DNA from: a virus | Direction: 5' to 3' (one strand) | Length of the DNA: 41,813 nucleotides | IMG/VR virus record: IMGVR_UViG_3300040806_000308 | Coordinates: 1 to 41,813 of that record | Shown: piece after piece, positions 20,268 through 28,974 of the stretch | How the letters are laid out: each line of letters opens with the position of its first letter | Numbering within the stretch: position 1 is the first letter of the stretch | Position numbers and translations under genes: made by a program | Notes under the pieces: generated by a model | The model's database searches: none | What the model was told of the DNA's origin: nothing | Seen by the model: only the letters and a program-made list of their open reading frames with translations

Positions 20268-20479
20268 GTGTATCCGCCCCCTTTTTCTTTGTATTCTTTG
20301 GCAAGCATCTGGGCCTTTCGTGCCGACCATTGTCCGGCCTTGCCGCCTTTTGTACCGGCTTTAATTTTGTTGAAGAGGTTGCGCCGCATAGTCGGTTTTG
20401 TATAGTTACCAGCTTCATTGACTCGACTTTCTCCTCCCGTCTTTTTGGCTACCCTTTTCGTAGGTTTCTTCATTACCAT
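20264..20479 (-). CDS. Small basic protein, marine-phage type (GESRVNEAGNYTKP)
   Basis: 71 residues with GGESRVNEAGNYTKPTMR, NKIKAGTKGGKAGQWSARKA and YKEKGGGY, a strongly conserved pattern that I recall from many marine phages (DUF5872-like; name tentative). Highly basic; function unknown. Overlaps the upstream basic-protein gene by 7 bases. Confidence 0.8.
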   Translation of the reverse strand: MVMKKPTKRVAKKTGGESRVNEAGNYTKPTMRRNLFNKIKAGTKGGKAGQWSARKAQMLAKEYKEKGGGYT

Positions 20480-20754
20480 TTCACCTTATCGGCCCAGTAG
20501 GCCGCACTCATTTTACCCTTCTTAATGTTGCTAGCATGACGAGCTTTAAAGCTAGCCCGCTTCTTCTTCATGGCCTCAGACTCACCCGCCTTGGGTTTCC
20601 CCGCAGTCTTTGCGCCTTGCTCACCAAAACGAATAATCTTTTCTTTACCGTCTTCGCAGGCCTTAACCACATGGGATTTCTTGGGGTGGTTAGGAGTCCG
20701 CTTAGGTTTGTTGCACTTCATTTTATCCTTGTCTACACGATTAGACATACTCAC
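20473..20754 (-). CDS. Small basic protein, marine-phage type (KMKCNKP / AAYWADKVKW)
   Basis: 93 residues, with KMKCNKPKRTPNHPKKSHVV, IRFGEQGA and KGKMSAAYWADKVKW, again a pattern recalled from marine phages and some environmental sequences. Basic, one cysteine; function unknown. The three basic genes stand together after lysozyme and are co-transcribed. Overlaps the lysozyme end by 14 bases. Confidence 0.8.
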   Translation of the reverse strand: MSMSNRVDKDKMKCNKPKRTPNHPKKSHVVKACEDGKEKIIRFGEQGAKTAGKPKAGESEAMKKKRASFKARHASNIKKGKMSAAYWADKVKW

Positions 20755-21163
20755 CGCTCCTGATCATGTGCGTGACTTCAAGGGCCCTGGTGCCTACCTG
20801 CTTGGCCCAGCGGCTATCAAGGAACTCAACAGCCGCTTCCTCGTAGTTACCGGCCTCCATGGCCGCTAGGGCCTTTACAAACTTCTTGAGGCGGGGTAGC
20901 CCTAGATTGAAACAGAGGTTAATCATGGCGTCCCTGCGGGCTTCTGAGAGATTGCGGTACCATGTAAAATTGGAGTCTAACTCCTGAATACACCGGTTAA
21001 TATCATTCTGAAGTAGGTATTCAATCTCGTCGTGAGATAGACCCAACCCCACATTCTTTTCAATGCACCTGCCAACACCAATAGTGGCGTAGCCAAGGTG
21101 GTCATCATATACAAAGTGCTTCATGCCTTCGTGGCGCTTAAGCATATCCAATAGTTTTTGCAC
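20741..21163 (-). CDS. T4-type lysozyme (GH24 endolysin)
   Basis: 140 residues. Catalytic triad of T4 lysozyme is visible: E12 (KRHEG), D21 (VYDDHLGY) and T27 (ATIGVG). Cleaves the glycan strands of peptidoglycan. No signal peptide, so it needs a holin; the probable holins are about 15 kb away at 35.5-36.3 kb. Its position directly after the LysM/ADP-ribosyltransferase virion protein leaves open a role in entry instead of, or in addition to, lysis. Confidence 0.92.
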   Translation of the reverse strand: MQKLLDMLKRHEGMKHFVYDDHLGYATIGVGRCIEKNVGLGLSHDEIEYLLQNDINRCIQELDSNFTWYRNLSEARRDAMINLCFNLGLPRLKKFVKALAAMEAGNYEEAAVEFLDSRWAKQVGTRALEVTHMIRSGEYV

Positions 21164-23448
21164 TAAACCTCCTGGGTGTCAGCGTCTTGTTGATCCATGG
21201 CAACTTCAGGGCGTCCAAAGACTTCTTCTTCGGGGCCTAGATCAATACGAATCTTGTTGCCATCTTCTGGAAAGTAATCGCCTGCAAACTTGCGGACCTT
21301 GCCGTAGGCTCCAAGCTCTGAGTAATCTTTTTCAATGGGCGTAAAGTCATATTCATCGGTAAAGTATACACGACCATTCTCACGCACTAGGTTGCCTTGG
21401 CCCACAGTGACTGCGGCATTCAACACAGGGTCCGTAAACACGCCCCGGAGCTTGTCCAAGAAACCCCCACTGCGGCGACCCTTAACCCAATCATCAGCAG
21501 ACTCGCCGGATGCTAGTTGCGGATATTCTTTGTAGGTGATATAGTCTTGGCCCTTGCGATTTGCATTGCGGGCCGCATCCTTTAGAACACCCCGCAGCTT
21601 GTCGCTGAAGTCTTCGGTTTCTTGATCACCCGTCGCAAAGAAACCACGCACAAACTGCTTGGCAAAGTCAACGTTGAGGTTGAAGCCTTCGTCTTCTTTC
21701 TTAGGCTCAGGGGCCTTCTTAGGTTCCGGCTTCATAGCCTCTTCGACCTGTTGACCCAGGTTTAGTTTCTGGCCCGCATAGATTTTATTAACGTCTTCAA
21801 TGCCGTTGAGCCTTGCAAGCTCTGCTACGGTTGTGTTATTATCCTTGGCGATTTGAGACAGGGTGTCGCCGGATTTGATGACGTAGCCGCCTTCTGCAAA
21901 CTCTTTGCGGCTAGGATCAAAATCAGCAGCCGTGTAAGACTTGTATTGCTCTGGGCGAAACAACACATATGAATATTCGTTTTCAGATCTAAGAGAAGCT
22001 TCTGCTTGGTTTCTATATTTAATTGAATCAAAACCTAAACTTTCTAGCCAAGAACGAAAATCTTTTCCAAGCTCAGTTCCAAGTAGTTCTGTTTTCATGA
22101 ACTCGTATTCGCGCCCCTCAAGAGCAGGCTCTATGCTTGTTGAATTAGAAATATTTTCAGCACGTTCAATAAGCCCGTCTAGTTCTAGCTCTTGCGAATT
22201 AGTAATTTTTACATTTTGAGATTCAATAGCATCTAAAAATATTTGTACATTTACTGGGTCTGCTAAAATATCATGAGATTGCCATTTTCCAAAATCTTCT
22301 TGGATAACCAAAGGATTTTTTGTATTAATGTATCCTCGCATCATAGTTGCGGGAGGTATATTTATATCTTCACCATATGCTGCATATTCTTGAAGAGCTT
22401 CCCCCTCGTCTTCAAAGAAAACTGCCAAGTCCTTAGAGGTTGGTTTTTCTTTTCGATCTTTAGTATATAAATGGATGTCGGTTCGGTCAGGCTGTATTCC
22501 TCTTACAAGAATACTAGATGCTTGCCCACGAGTACCTACATGTGTTCCAATTTCTCTTGGCCATACAAAAGACAAATCATAAGTTAAATCATTAAAGCTA
22601 GTAACAGCCCGATAAAACTGTGGTAGTTTTTGAACAGAGTCAGCTACAAATTCTTCGGCGGAAACAATTTGCGCTTTGTCAGTAACTCGCTCTTTATATT
22701 CACGAGCTTTTGGAAGTTCGTCTAGCATATCATCTAAAATACGCTTAGTATTTTTATCACTCAGAAGTTCTATCAGTGCATTTCTTCCGGCTGCTGCAAC
22801 ACTATCAGGACTTAGATAGTCTTGATAGTCTAAATTTGTAGCAAACATCTCTCTAACAATAGGAAGGAATTTTTTATACTGTTCGGGCACAACAGCATCA
22901 TCTTCTGTTTTTCTTTTCAGCATAAAAAAACGATCTTTTAAGTCTTGAACGCCATTGGTAATGGTAAGCCCAATGTCTCCAGCAGGGTCAAGTTTTTCTT
23001 GTTGTTCCATTACAGTTTTAAAATCTTGAATATCTTCTTCAGAATATCCTCTAGCCCTACTAAAATCTTCCCAACTATAAGATTCAGAGTCTTTTTGAAA
23101 CTCTGGCATTTGCCTAAGTTCATCAAGAGTCTTATCATTCTTTTCCCTAAAAAGAATCTTAATTGATAAGTCAACATAGTCTTCTAGTTCTTCGATATTT
23201 TCAACATTATCACTAATGCTATAATAATCTTCAAGATCATCAAAAGGAATATCCATGTCTTGATATGGGTCTGTATAATCGGGCCCCTGAATATTAGCAG
23301 TGTTCATGTTTTCAAAAGAATCTTCTTCTTTTAATTTAAAATTAATATCTGCTTCAAGACGATCAGAAAGCTCATTTACTTTCTTAGCATCAAACATATT
23401 GTTGCTATATCTAGTAATTGCTTTTGAAATTAAAGAACTAAAGGCCAT
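21163..23448 (-). CDS. Virion protein with probable ADP-ribosyltransferase domain and LysM
   Basis: 761 residues. Residues 278-505 show the layout of the ART-like domain found in phage polyvalent proteins: FYRAV (278-282), IGTHVGTRGQA (H303), RGYINTKNPLVI (371-382), LGFDSIKYRNQAE (E483) and SYVLFRPEQYKS (493-504). Candidate catalytic residues are H303, Y373 and E483. Residues 521-565 are a LysM peptidoglycan-binding domain (GYVIKSGDTLSQIAKD). The rest is unassigned, with an acidic N-terminus. The size and place between ejected-protein genes and lysozyme suggest a protein injected at infection (inference). The ART half (about 21950-23448) is clearly more AT-rich than the LysM half, suggesting module exchange. 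Confidence 0.72.
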   Translation of the reverse strand: MAFSSLISKAITRYSNNMFDAKKVNELSDRLEADINFKLKEEDSFENMNTANIQGPDYTDPYQDMDIPFDDLEDYYSISDNVENIEELEDYVDLSIKILFREKNDKTLDELRQMPEFQKDSESYSWEDFSRARGYSEEDIQDFKTVMEQQEKLDPAGDIGLTITNGVQDLKDRFFMLKRKTEDDAVVPEQYKKFLPIVREMFATNLDYQDYLSPDSVAAAGRNALIELLSDKNTKRILDDMLDELPKAREYKERVTDKAQIVSAEEFVADSVQKLPQFYRAVTSFNDLTYDLSFVWPREIGTHVGTRGQASSILVRGIQPDRTDIHLYTKDRKEKPTSKDLAVFFEDEGEALQEYAAYGEDINIPPATMMRGYINTKNPLVIQEDFGKWQSHDILADPVNVQIFLDAIESQNVKITNSQELELDGLIERAENISNSTSIEPALEGREYEFMKTELLGTELGKDFRSWLESLGFDSIKYRNQAEASLRSENEYSYVLFRPEQYKSYTAADFDPSRKEFAEGGYVIKSGDTLSQIAKDNNTTVAELARLNGIEDVNKIYAGQKLNLGQQVEEAMKPEPKKAPEPKKEDEGFNLNVDFAKQFVRGFFATGDQETEDFSDKLRGVLKDAARNANRKGQDYITYKEYPQLASGESADDWVKGRRSGGFLDKLRGVFTDPVLNAAVTVGQGNLVRENGRVYFTDEYDFTPIEKDYSELGAYGKVRKFAGDYFPEDGNKIRIDLGPEEEVFGRPEVAMDQQDADTQEV

Positions 23449-23458
23449 GTTCTAATCC

Positions 23459-26400
23459 TTAAATAAGATTTTTATCAGGGTCTTCTTCGTCAACAAACGC
23501 AGAGCCTGCTTGAATGTTATAGGGTTGTCCAGTCATTTTGTCAATGCGCTCGTCTGGTTCTTTAGGAGCATTGGGAACATTAACTTCACCACCCTTAGCA
23601 AACATTTCTCGCCGGATATTTGAAGGCATAGGACTAATTCCAATGTCTCTAAGTTCCCTGTCAAGATTTTTTCCAGCATCTTTAATAGTATCCATCATTT
23701 CAGTGCCGGTGTACTTTTCTACCGCAGTGATTGCAGTACCAAAAGGAACTTTTGAAGAAGCAAACCTTCCAAGCCTTCCAGACCCTATATCCTGTATGTC
23801 TTGCGCAGCCGGTCCAAAAAACATCATAGAGTAGGGAGACAGGCTACGACGATACATTGCGCTTGTACGGGCGCGTTCTGCCGCATCAGCAACAAAAGAT
23901 AAACCACCTGCCCGTTGTAAAGCATCAAACGCAATCTCGTGTGCTTCTTTATCTTGGGCGCTTTCTCCCCGAGTCTTAATGTAATTAATCGCTGCTTGCA
24001 TTCCTACCAAACTTAAAGCACCAGCAGAAATCTTAGCTACATTTTCTTTTGTGGGGTTACGAACAAAAGTTTTAGCTGCTCCTTTTAGTACCGTATTTGA
24101 AAATGCCGCAGGATAAGAAAGTATTTGAAACAAGAAAGAAGTTGTTGGTTTAGTATATAGTCTGGGTTTTGTTCCTGACATTGCAGTAGGGTTAAGAATT
24201 ATATCATTAGTATACCTAGCGGCTGCAGCCTTAATCTCTTGAAAGAATGGATCGTTAGTCTTTCGACCACTGCCATACCAATTAAGAGCTTTAGGCAGAT
24301 CAATACCAAGCTCAGCTAATTCATCGCGCTTAGCTTGAATGCGCGGCGTAATGCGGCCCTTTCCGTGGCGCGCAATAGTCTCAATGTTTTCTTGAATCAT
24401 GTTGCGCCCAGAGTTATAGGCCACTAGCTGCGCAAAATTTGTCCATTGCTCCAACAAGTTTTTTCTAAAAAACCATTTACTAGCGTTTTGAATTTTTTCA
24501 TTTACAATTTCTTCACCACCAGTAAGACGGTTTCCCATTTGATCTAAGGTCTGATCCATTGCCAAACCAAAGCCTTGCATTTCATCCCAAGCTTCTTGGG
24601 CAGTCATGCCATGTCGAGACTGGAGCATTTTGTGTGCGTCTTTAGTAATAGTATTGTGTGAAATTTCAAAAGCTTCTTTGAAGCCTTTTACACTATTAAA
24701 CACACCCGCCCTGCCAATATTCAATAAAACTTCTGGAAAAGAAGTAAGCGTAGCAAGCGGTAAGTAAGCAAGCTGGTTTACAAGGGAAAGGCCTTCCGTA
24801 GCTGTTCTAAAGCTTTTGAGAGGCATTTCCATTAGCCCCTCTCCCGTTGCATGGGTGTAAGTAGCAAGAAGATTTTTTCTTTGACTTTCACTTAAGCCTT
24901 TTCCGGTCTTCTTAATCATTTCTTTTTCAATTTGATTCACCCATTTTTTTTCAAAGCCTTTAATGTTTTTTACACCCAATACACGTTTTTTAGCTAAGGC
25001 TCTTCCAGCTTGCGTAATGTAACCATAGAGCGAGGCGCTTACGTCTTGATTCAAAAATTCTTCATACTTAGAATCATCTTTAATTTTATCAAAGCTACGA
25101 CGGGCTGAAAAGAAATGGCCGGTCGTTCCAGAATCAATCTGGCTTTCTTTGTTGAGCATTCCAGTTACAATGTTTTCTGCTTCTCGCAAGGTTTTTGCTT
25201 CCCCGTCTTCAAGAAGAAGCTGAGCTAGCTTATCCGGGTTGTTTTCAATCCCAGCCCTATTCCACATACGAGGAATATAATTTTCAATTTTGTGCTTAAT
25301 AATTCCTTCGCGCTTTAAAATATCTCCAATGTCAGAATACATGCGCTTAATTTCAAGTGCAGCCCCATTAAGCTTTTTATCTTTAGCAGGTTTACCACGC
25401 ATAGCCAAACTTAAAAGATTATTTTCTTGATCCTTAAGTTTTCCTGCTAGGGTACCTAAACGATAAGGCTGCACAACAGACAGGTAACGGCGCCAATAGT
25501 GGCCCGTAATACGCCGCTGCGCTTCAAACAAATCTTCACCTATCGTTGCTTGTTCGCCTCTCCACTGCTTAGCAAACTCTCGACTTAGCTTTCCCTGAAG
25601 AACCTTTGCGGTCCCAGAAAAATCAGCAAACGGAGTCAATACTCCAGGGGCTTTGCCTCCAGCAAACCTAGACGTAAAGTTAGAAGCTATTTCATATAGA
25701 CTAAATGCAAAACGATTATAGGCATTATCTTTATTGGCATCATTGGCTGCAGCAATAGCCTCGTCGCGTATTTTTTTTCTGGTTTTTTCTCCACCACCGA
25801 TGTAAGAAACAAAAGCATCTAGTTCATTTTCATCCAACAACCTTTCTGGATCAAGATCAGCAACGTCCCTACCTTGAATATTTGCACCGAAACTATCTGC
25901 AAGCTTAGCAGAGCTACTAGGCATAGGAGGCATACCAAAATCTAGTTGCCCTTGAACAGGCGCCCCATCAAAGTCAAGAGCGCCCTGCTGCGGAACAGTC
26001 CTAGCTTCCTCAATAAGCGCCCGAGCCTTTGCTAAATTTTCAGGAGACTCTGAAGCAATCGTAGTGGTTGAGTTATAACCTTCAAGGGTTTCTGTGTTTT
26101 CTAAAGCTTTAGAGTCAATTTTAGATTTGCTAAGCTTTTTAATTCCTAGTCCCAAAGCTCCGCCAAAAGCGCCCCCAGCAACGGCCATTCCTGCTACTTG
26201 TGCGCCGCTAATATCTTCGCGTTCTCCTATAGCTACTTCTAAGTTTTGAGAAGCATAGTCATCAAGACCACCAAAAAGCGCGCCTTCGGCTGCTAAGCCC
26301 GCAGGCGTAGTAATAGCCCCCGCTGCACTTTTAATAGCCTTAGCAGCCGCTTGGCGGGCCCCTGTAGTTGCAGCTACTGTTGCGGCCCCAGAAGCGCCAC

Positions 26401-26878
26401 CAGTAAAAATAGAACCAATTAAACTAGCTACACTGAGAATCCCCTCTGGACCTGAAAGGACATCTCCAGTATAGTCTTTAATGAAACTGCCCCAATCATC
26501 TATTTTAGCACTGTCCATTCTTTGACGCAGATAACGCTGAGCAGCCTTAACATCTTCAGGAGCATCTTTAAAAATATTAGCACGGGTAAGCAGCGTACCT
26601 GTTTTTAAAGTTTCATCACGAAGATATTCAATAGGATCATCATTAGTTCCCCAGCCCGTATCTAAAATCCGAGAATAAGTATTTTCATTTTCATTTAAAT
26701 AACTGCTAACCTTTTCAAAGGCTTCAGTTATCCTAGGATCGTCACGCAACTCTGTTGTAGTATAGGTGCTATCTACATATTGTTGAACACTTTGAACATC
26801 AGGAGCATAAGAAAAATTTTGTTTTTCTTCTTCTTCCTGATCAAGGAACGGACCTGCTGGAGTGTAATCGTAATCCAT
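23459..26878 (-). CDS. Large probable internal (ejected) virion protein, 1139 aa
   Basis: Residues 137-250 form a Gly/Ala-rich hydrophobic stretch (ILSVASLIGSIFTGG, GMAVAGGAFGGALGLGIKKL) able to enter a membrane. The middle is helical with a run typical of large polyvalent/internal phage proteins (ENYIPRMWNRAG, GTTGHFFSARRSF), possibly the LPD38-type domain (tentative). The C-terminus (FAKGGEVNVPNAPKEPDERI, MTGQPYNIQAG) is one I recall from marine podovirus virion proteins. Likely ejected with the DNA and part of a trans-envelope tunnel like T7 gp15/gp16. No lytic transglycosylase motif seen. A promoter-like site lies near its 3' end. Confidence 0.72.
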   Translation of the reverse strand: MDYDYTPAGPFLDQEEEEKQNFSYAPDVQSVQQYVDSTYTTTELRDDPRITEAFEKVSSYLNENENTYSRILDTGWGTNDDPIEYLRDETLKTGTLLTRANIFKDAPEDVKAAQRYLRQRMDSAKIDDWGSFIKDYTGDVLSGPEGILSVASLIGSIFTGGASGAATVAATTGARQAAAKAIKSAAGAITTPAGLAAEGALFGGLDDYASQNLEVAIGEREDISGAQVAGMAVAGGAFGGALGLGIKKLSKSKIDSKALENTETLEGYNSTTTIASESPENLAKARALIEEARTVPQQGALDFDGAPVQGQLDFGMPPMPSSSAKLADSFGANIQGRDVADLDPERLLDENELDAFVSYIGGGEKTRKKIRDEAIAAANDANKDNAYNRFAFSLYEIASNFTSRFAGGKAPGVLTPFADFSGTAKVLQGKLSREFAKQWRGEQATIGEDLFEAQRRITGHYWRRYLSVVQPYRLGTLAGKLKDQENNLLSLAMRGKPAKDKKLNGAALEIKRMYSDIGDILKREGIIKHKIENYIPRMWNRAGIENNPDKLAQLLLEDGEAKTLREAENIVTGMLNKESQIDSGTTGHFFSARRSFDKIKDDSKYEEFLNQDVSASLYGYITQAGRALAKKRVLGVKNIKGFEKKWVNQIEKEMIKKTGKGLSESQRKNLLATYTHATGEGLMEMPLKSFRTATEGLSLVNQLAYLPLATLTSFPEVLLNIGRAGVFNSVKGFKEAFEISHNTITKDAHKMLQSRHGMTAQEAWDEMQGFGLAMDQTLDQMGNRLTGGEEIVNEKIQNASKWFFRKNLLEQWTNFAQLVAYNSGRNMIQENIETIARHGKGRITPRIQAKRDELAELGIDLPKALNWYGSGRKTNDPFFQEIKAAAARYTNDIILNPTAMSGTKPRLYTKPTTSFLFQILSYPAAFSNTVLKGAAKTFVRNPTKENVAKISAGALSLVGMQAAINYIKTRGESAQDKEAHEIAFDALQRAGGLSFVADAAERARTSAMYRRSLSPYSMMFFGPAAQDIQDIGSGRLGRFASSKVPFGTAITAVEKYTGTEMMDTIKDAGKNLDRELRDIGISPMPSNIRREMFAKGGEVNVPNAPKEPDERIDKMTGQPYNIQAGSAFVDEEDPDKNLI
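23516..23544 (-). promoter_or_regulatory. Promoter candidate upstream of the ART-LysM gene
   Basis: Minus strand: TTGACA (23544-23539), 17-base spacer, TATAAC (23521-23516). Predicted start near 23509, about 60 bases before the ATG at 23448. The bases also encode a C-terminal peptide that seems conserved in related phages, so chance coding cannot be ruled out. Confidence 0.5.
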
Positions 26879-26889
26879 AATTTTTCCCG

Positions 26890-28371
26890 TTACCTAAGAG
26901 TAGCAAAGTCAAGTTTAAACTGTTCTAAATAAGTATTGCCCGTATTCGCTACGCGGGCCGTCCCAAAAAACGGCGCGTTGTCTTTCATCCAATAAAGAAG
27001 TTTTTTACGTTGTACCATTGGAAGATTTTGAAAGGACTGTACAACATCCCTATTCATTCCAGCAGCAACCGTCCCAATTAGTTGATTGGTTTGCCTGCGC
27101 GACAAAGCAGCACGATCTTTATTTCCTAAGCTATCCAAAGCAGCAATAGCTAAGACAGGACTATAACCATCATCAGTGGCCAACAAATCAAAATCTAAAC
27201 CACTATTAAAATTCAAGGCCATCATACGGCTAGTAACTTGCCAAGCTTGTTGGCGGCTTAGCCCAGGAATGCGAGCAGTAACTGCCTTGTGAAGATGGTG
27301 CCCTGTTGCATAAAATGTTTTTAGGCGAGCATCTTTTATTTTCTGATCAATATCATCGGAACTTCCAAAGGTATCAATAAAACCTTCTTTAATTGCTTCG
27401 TGATCTTCTTCTAAACCATATTGTTGAATACTTTCTTTTGCAGCCATGGCTACCGTTAAGCTTGTCCGCAAAGGATTAACAGGACTGTTTGGATTCTGGC
27501 GAGGCGACAACGAAACAAGTTTTCCTTGATTAGAAAGGTCTTGAGTAAACACAGTCTGGCCTGCCCTGGTCTTAGCGGTTCTATAAGTCGCAGTATATCG
27601 TTCACCAGTGTCGGGGTCTAAAATACCTGACACATTGAAAGTATCATAAGTTAAAGGCTGCTCACTAATAGGACCAATGTTGGCATCAAGAATTTCACGA
27701 GCAGCATAGGGGTTTTGAATCTCCCTATAAATTTTCATGTATTCTTCGGCAGCACCTCCAAGATTTGCAAGGTTTGCATTATGCATGCTTTCATTAGCAT
27801 CGCCAGTAACCGCAGAAGTCATAGCTTTAATAAACGCAGACGGTACATCTGTTGGCCGCATTTTTAAAAGCTGGCGGTCGTAGGCTTCTACGCCGTCTGC
27901 TCCGGCTAACGTGGTTAATTTTTTTGCAGCCTCTAAACGCCGTTGGTGATTTTCATAGGCTTCTTGCGTTGCTGTTTCTAAATATTGCTCTGCAAAAGCC
28001 TGACGCTGTGCTTCGCTATAGTTGGGGTTTTCTTGCTGAAATTTCATTTTAGTATATCGTTCAACATCTGCTCGCCGCATTTCTCTAAAATACGACATGC
28101 CTTTTTGTTGAAAGTTTTGTTCGTCTAAAAATGCTTGGCGCCCATCGGCCATTGCCGTTCTAAATTGAACACGCTTATCTAAGTTTTCTTTATTGTTAAA
28201 AAACTGCTCAGCTTTATTTTTAAGATAGTTGTTACCAACAGTAAGCCCAGCAGTAACCCCCAACCCCATTAAAGCCCCTTGTTCTTGTTCGCGTTGAAGG
28301 CGCTTAGCTTGATTATCTCGACGCTCACGAACATTAGACAACAAAGAAGCACCATATTCTTCAATAGCCAT
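26890..28371 (-). CDS. Probable internal virion protein, 493 aa
   Basis: Soluble, mainly helical protein with a charged N-terminal helix (NVRERRDNQAKRLQREQEQG) followed by a short Gly-rich hydrophobic segment (ALMGLGVTAGLTVG). No enzymatic motif recognised. Its place in a block of five large structural-type genes, transcribed together with gaps of under 12 bases, makes an internal core or ejected protein the best guess. Confidence 0.65.
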   Translation of the reverse strand: MAIEEYGASLLSNVRERRDNQAKRLQREQEQGALMGLGVTAGLTVGNNYLKNKAEQFFNNKENLDKRVQFRTAMADGRQAFLDEQNFQQKGMSYFREMRRADVERYTKMKFQQENPNYSEAQRQAFAEQYLETATQEAYENHQRRLEAAKKLTTLAGADGVEAYDRQLLKMRPTDVPSAFIKAMTSAVTGDANESMHNANLANLGGAAEEYMKIYREIQNPYAAREILDANIGPISEQPLTYDTFNVSGILDPDTGERYTATYRTAKTRAGQTVFTQDLSNQGKLVSLSPRQNPNSPVNPLRTSLTVAMAAKESIQQYGLEEDHEAIKEGFIDTFGSSDDIDQKIKDARLKTFYATGHHLHKAVTARIPGLSRQQAWQVTSRMMALNFNSGLDFDLLATDDGYSPVLAIAALDSLGNKDRAALSRRQTNQLIGTVAAGMNRDVVQSFQNLPMVQRKKLLYWMKDNAPFFGTARVANTGNTYLEQFKLDFATLR

Positions 28372-28377
28372 AGTCTT

Positions 28378-28974
28378 TTAAACCTCTTCTTCTGCAACCA
28401 GGGGAGGAGCCAAAAGGCTTCCTTCTTCAGGCATAGGCTGTTCAGGCTCTTGCATTAAACTAGGGGAAGGAGCAATATCTTCAATTTGCTCTACAATTTC
28501 TTGAGGAAGAATTTTGTCAATTTTTCCTATATCCAAAGAAGCTGCAAGTTTTTTATACTGCTCTTGTTGCGGATTTAGGTCAGCATCAAAATCTTCATCA
28601 AATTCATCTTCTACTTGATCTCTATAAATAACAGGATCAATATCCGCACTTTCTGCAAGACCAAGAAGCATATATGCCGTAGGCTCAATTAACAACATAA
28701 GCAGGTCGGGATTCCACTTACCTTCTGTAAAACCTACAAAAAGCGTAGTTTGTACAACATCCATAATAGGTACGCCTTGATCAAGAACGCCCATTATTTC
28801 AGGATAAATTTCTTCATCAATAAATTTTTCAAACAAATATTCTGAAGCCTCATTAATGCTGGTAAATTCTGGAGGCTTTTCATAAGGAGCAGGATTGTTA
28901 GGATTAGACGTTAGGCTTTGGCCGGGAATAGGACGACCGCCGTTCATTACAGTTTTTAAATATTGTTCGTTCAT
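28378..28974 (-). CDS. Acidic structural-type protein, 198 aa
   Basis: Very acidic, Pro/Glu-rich at the C-terminus (EPEQPMPEEGSLLAPP) with a central helical part. Co-transcribed between larger virion-protein genes (TAATG junction with the gene at 28974). Could be a virion component, scaffold-like or chaperone for its very basic neighbour; no family recognised. Confidence 0.62.
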   Translation of the reverse strand: MNEQYLKTVMNGGRPIPGQSLTSNPNNPAPYEKPPEFTSINEASEYLFEKFIDEEIYPEIMGVLDQGVPIMDVVQTTLFVGFTEGKWNPDLLMLLIEPTAYMLLGLAESADIDPVIYRDQVEDEFDEDFDADLNPQQEQYKKLAASLDIGKIDKILPQEIVEQIEDIAPSPSLMQEPEQPMPEEGSLLAPPLVAEEEV

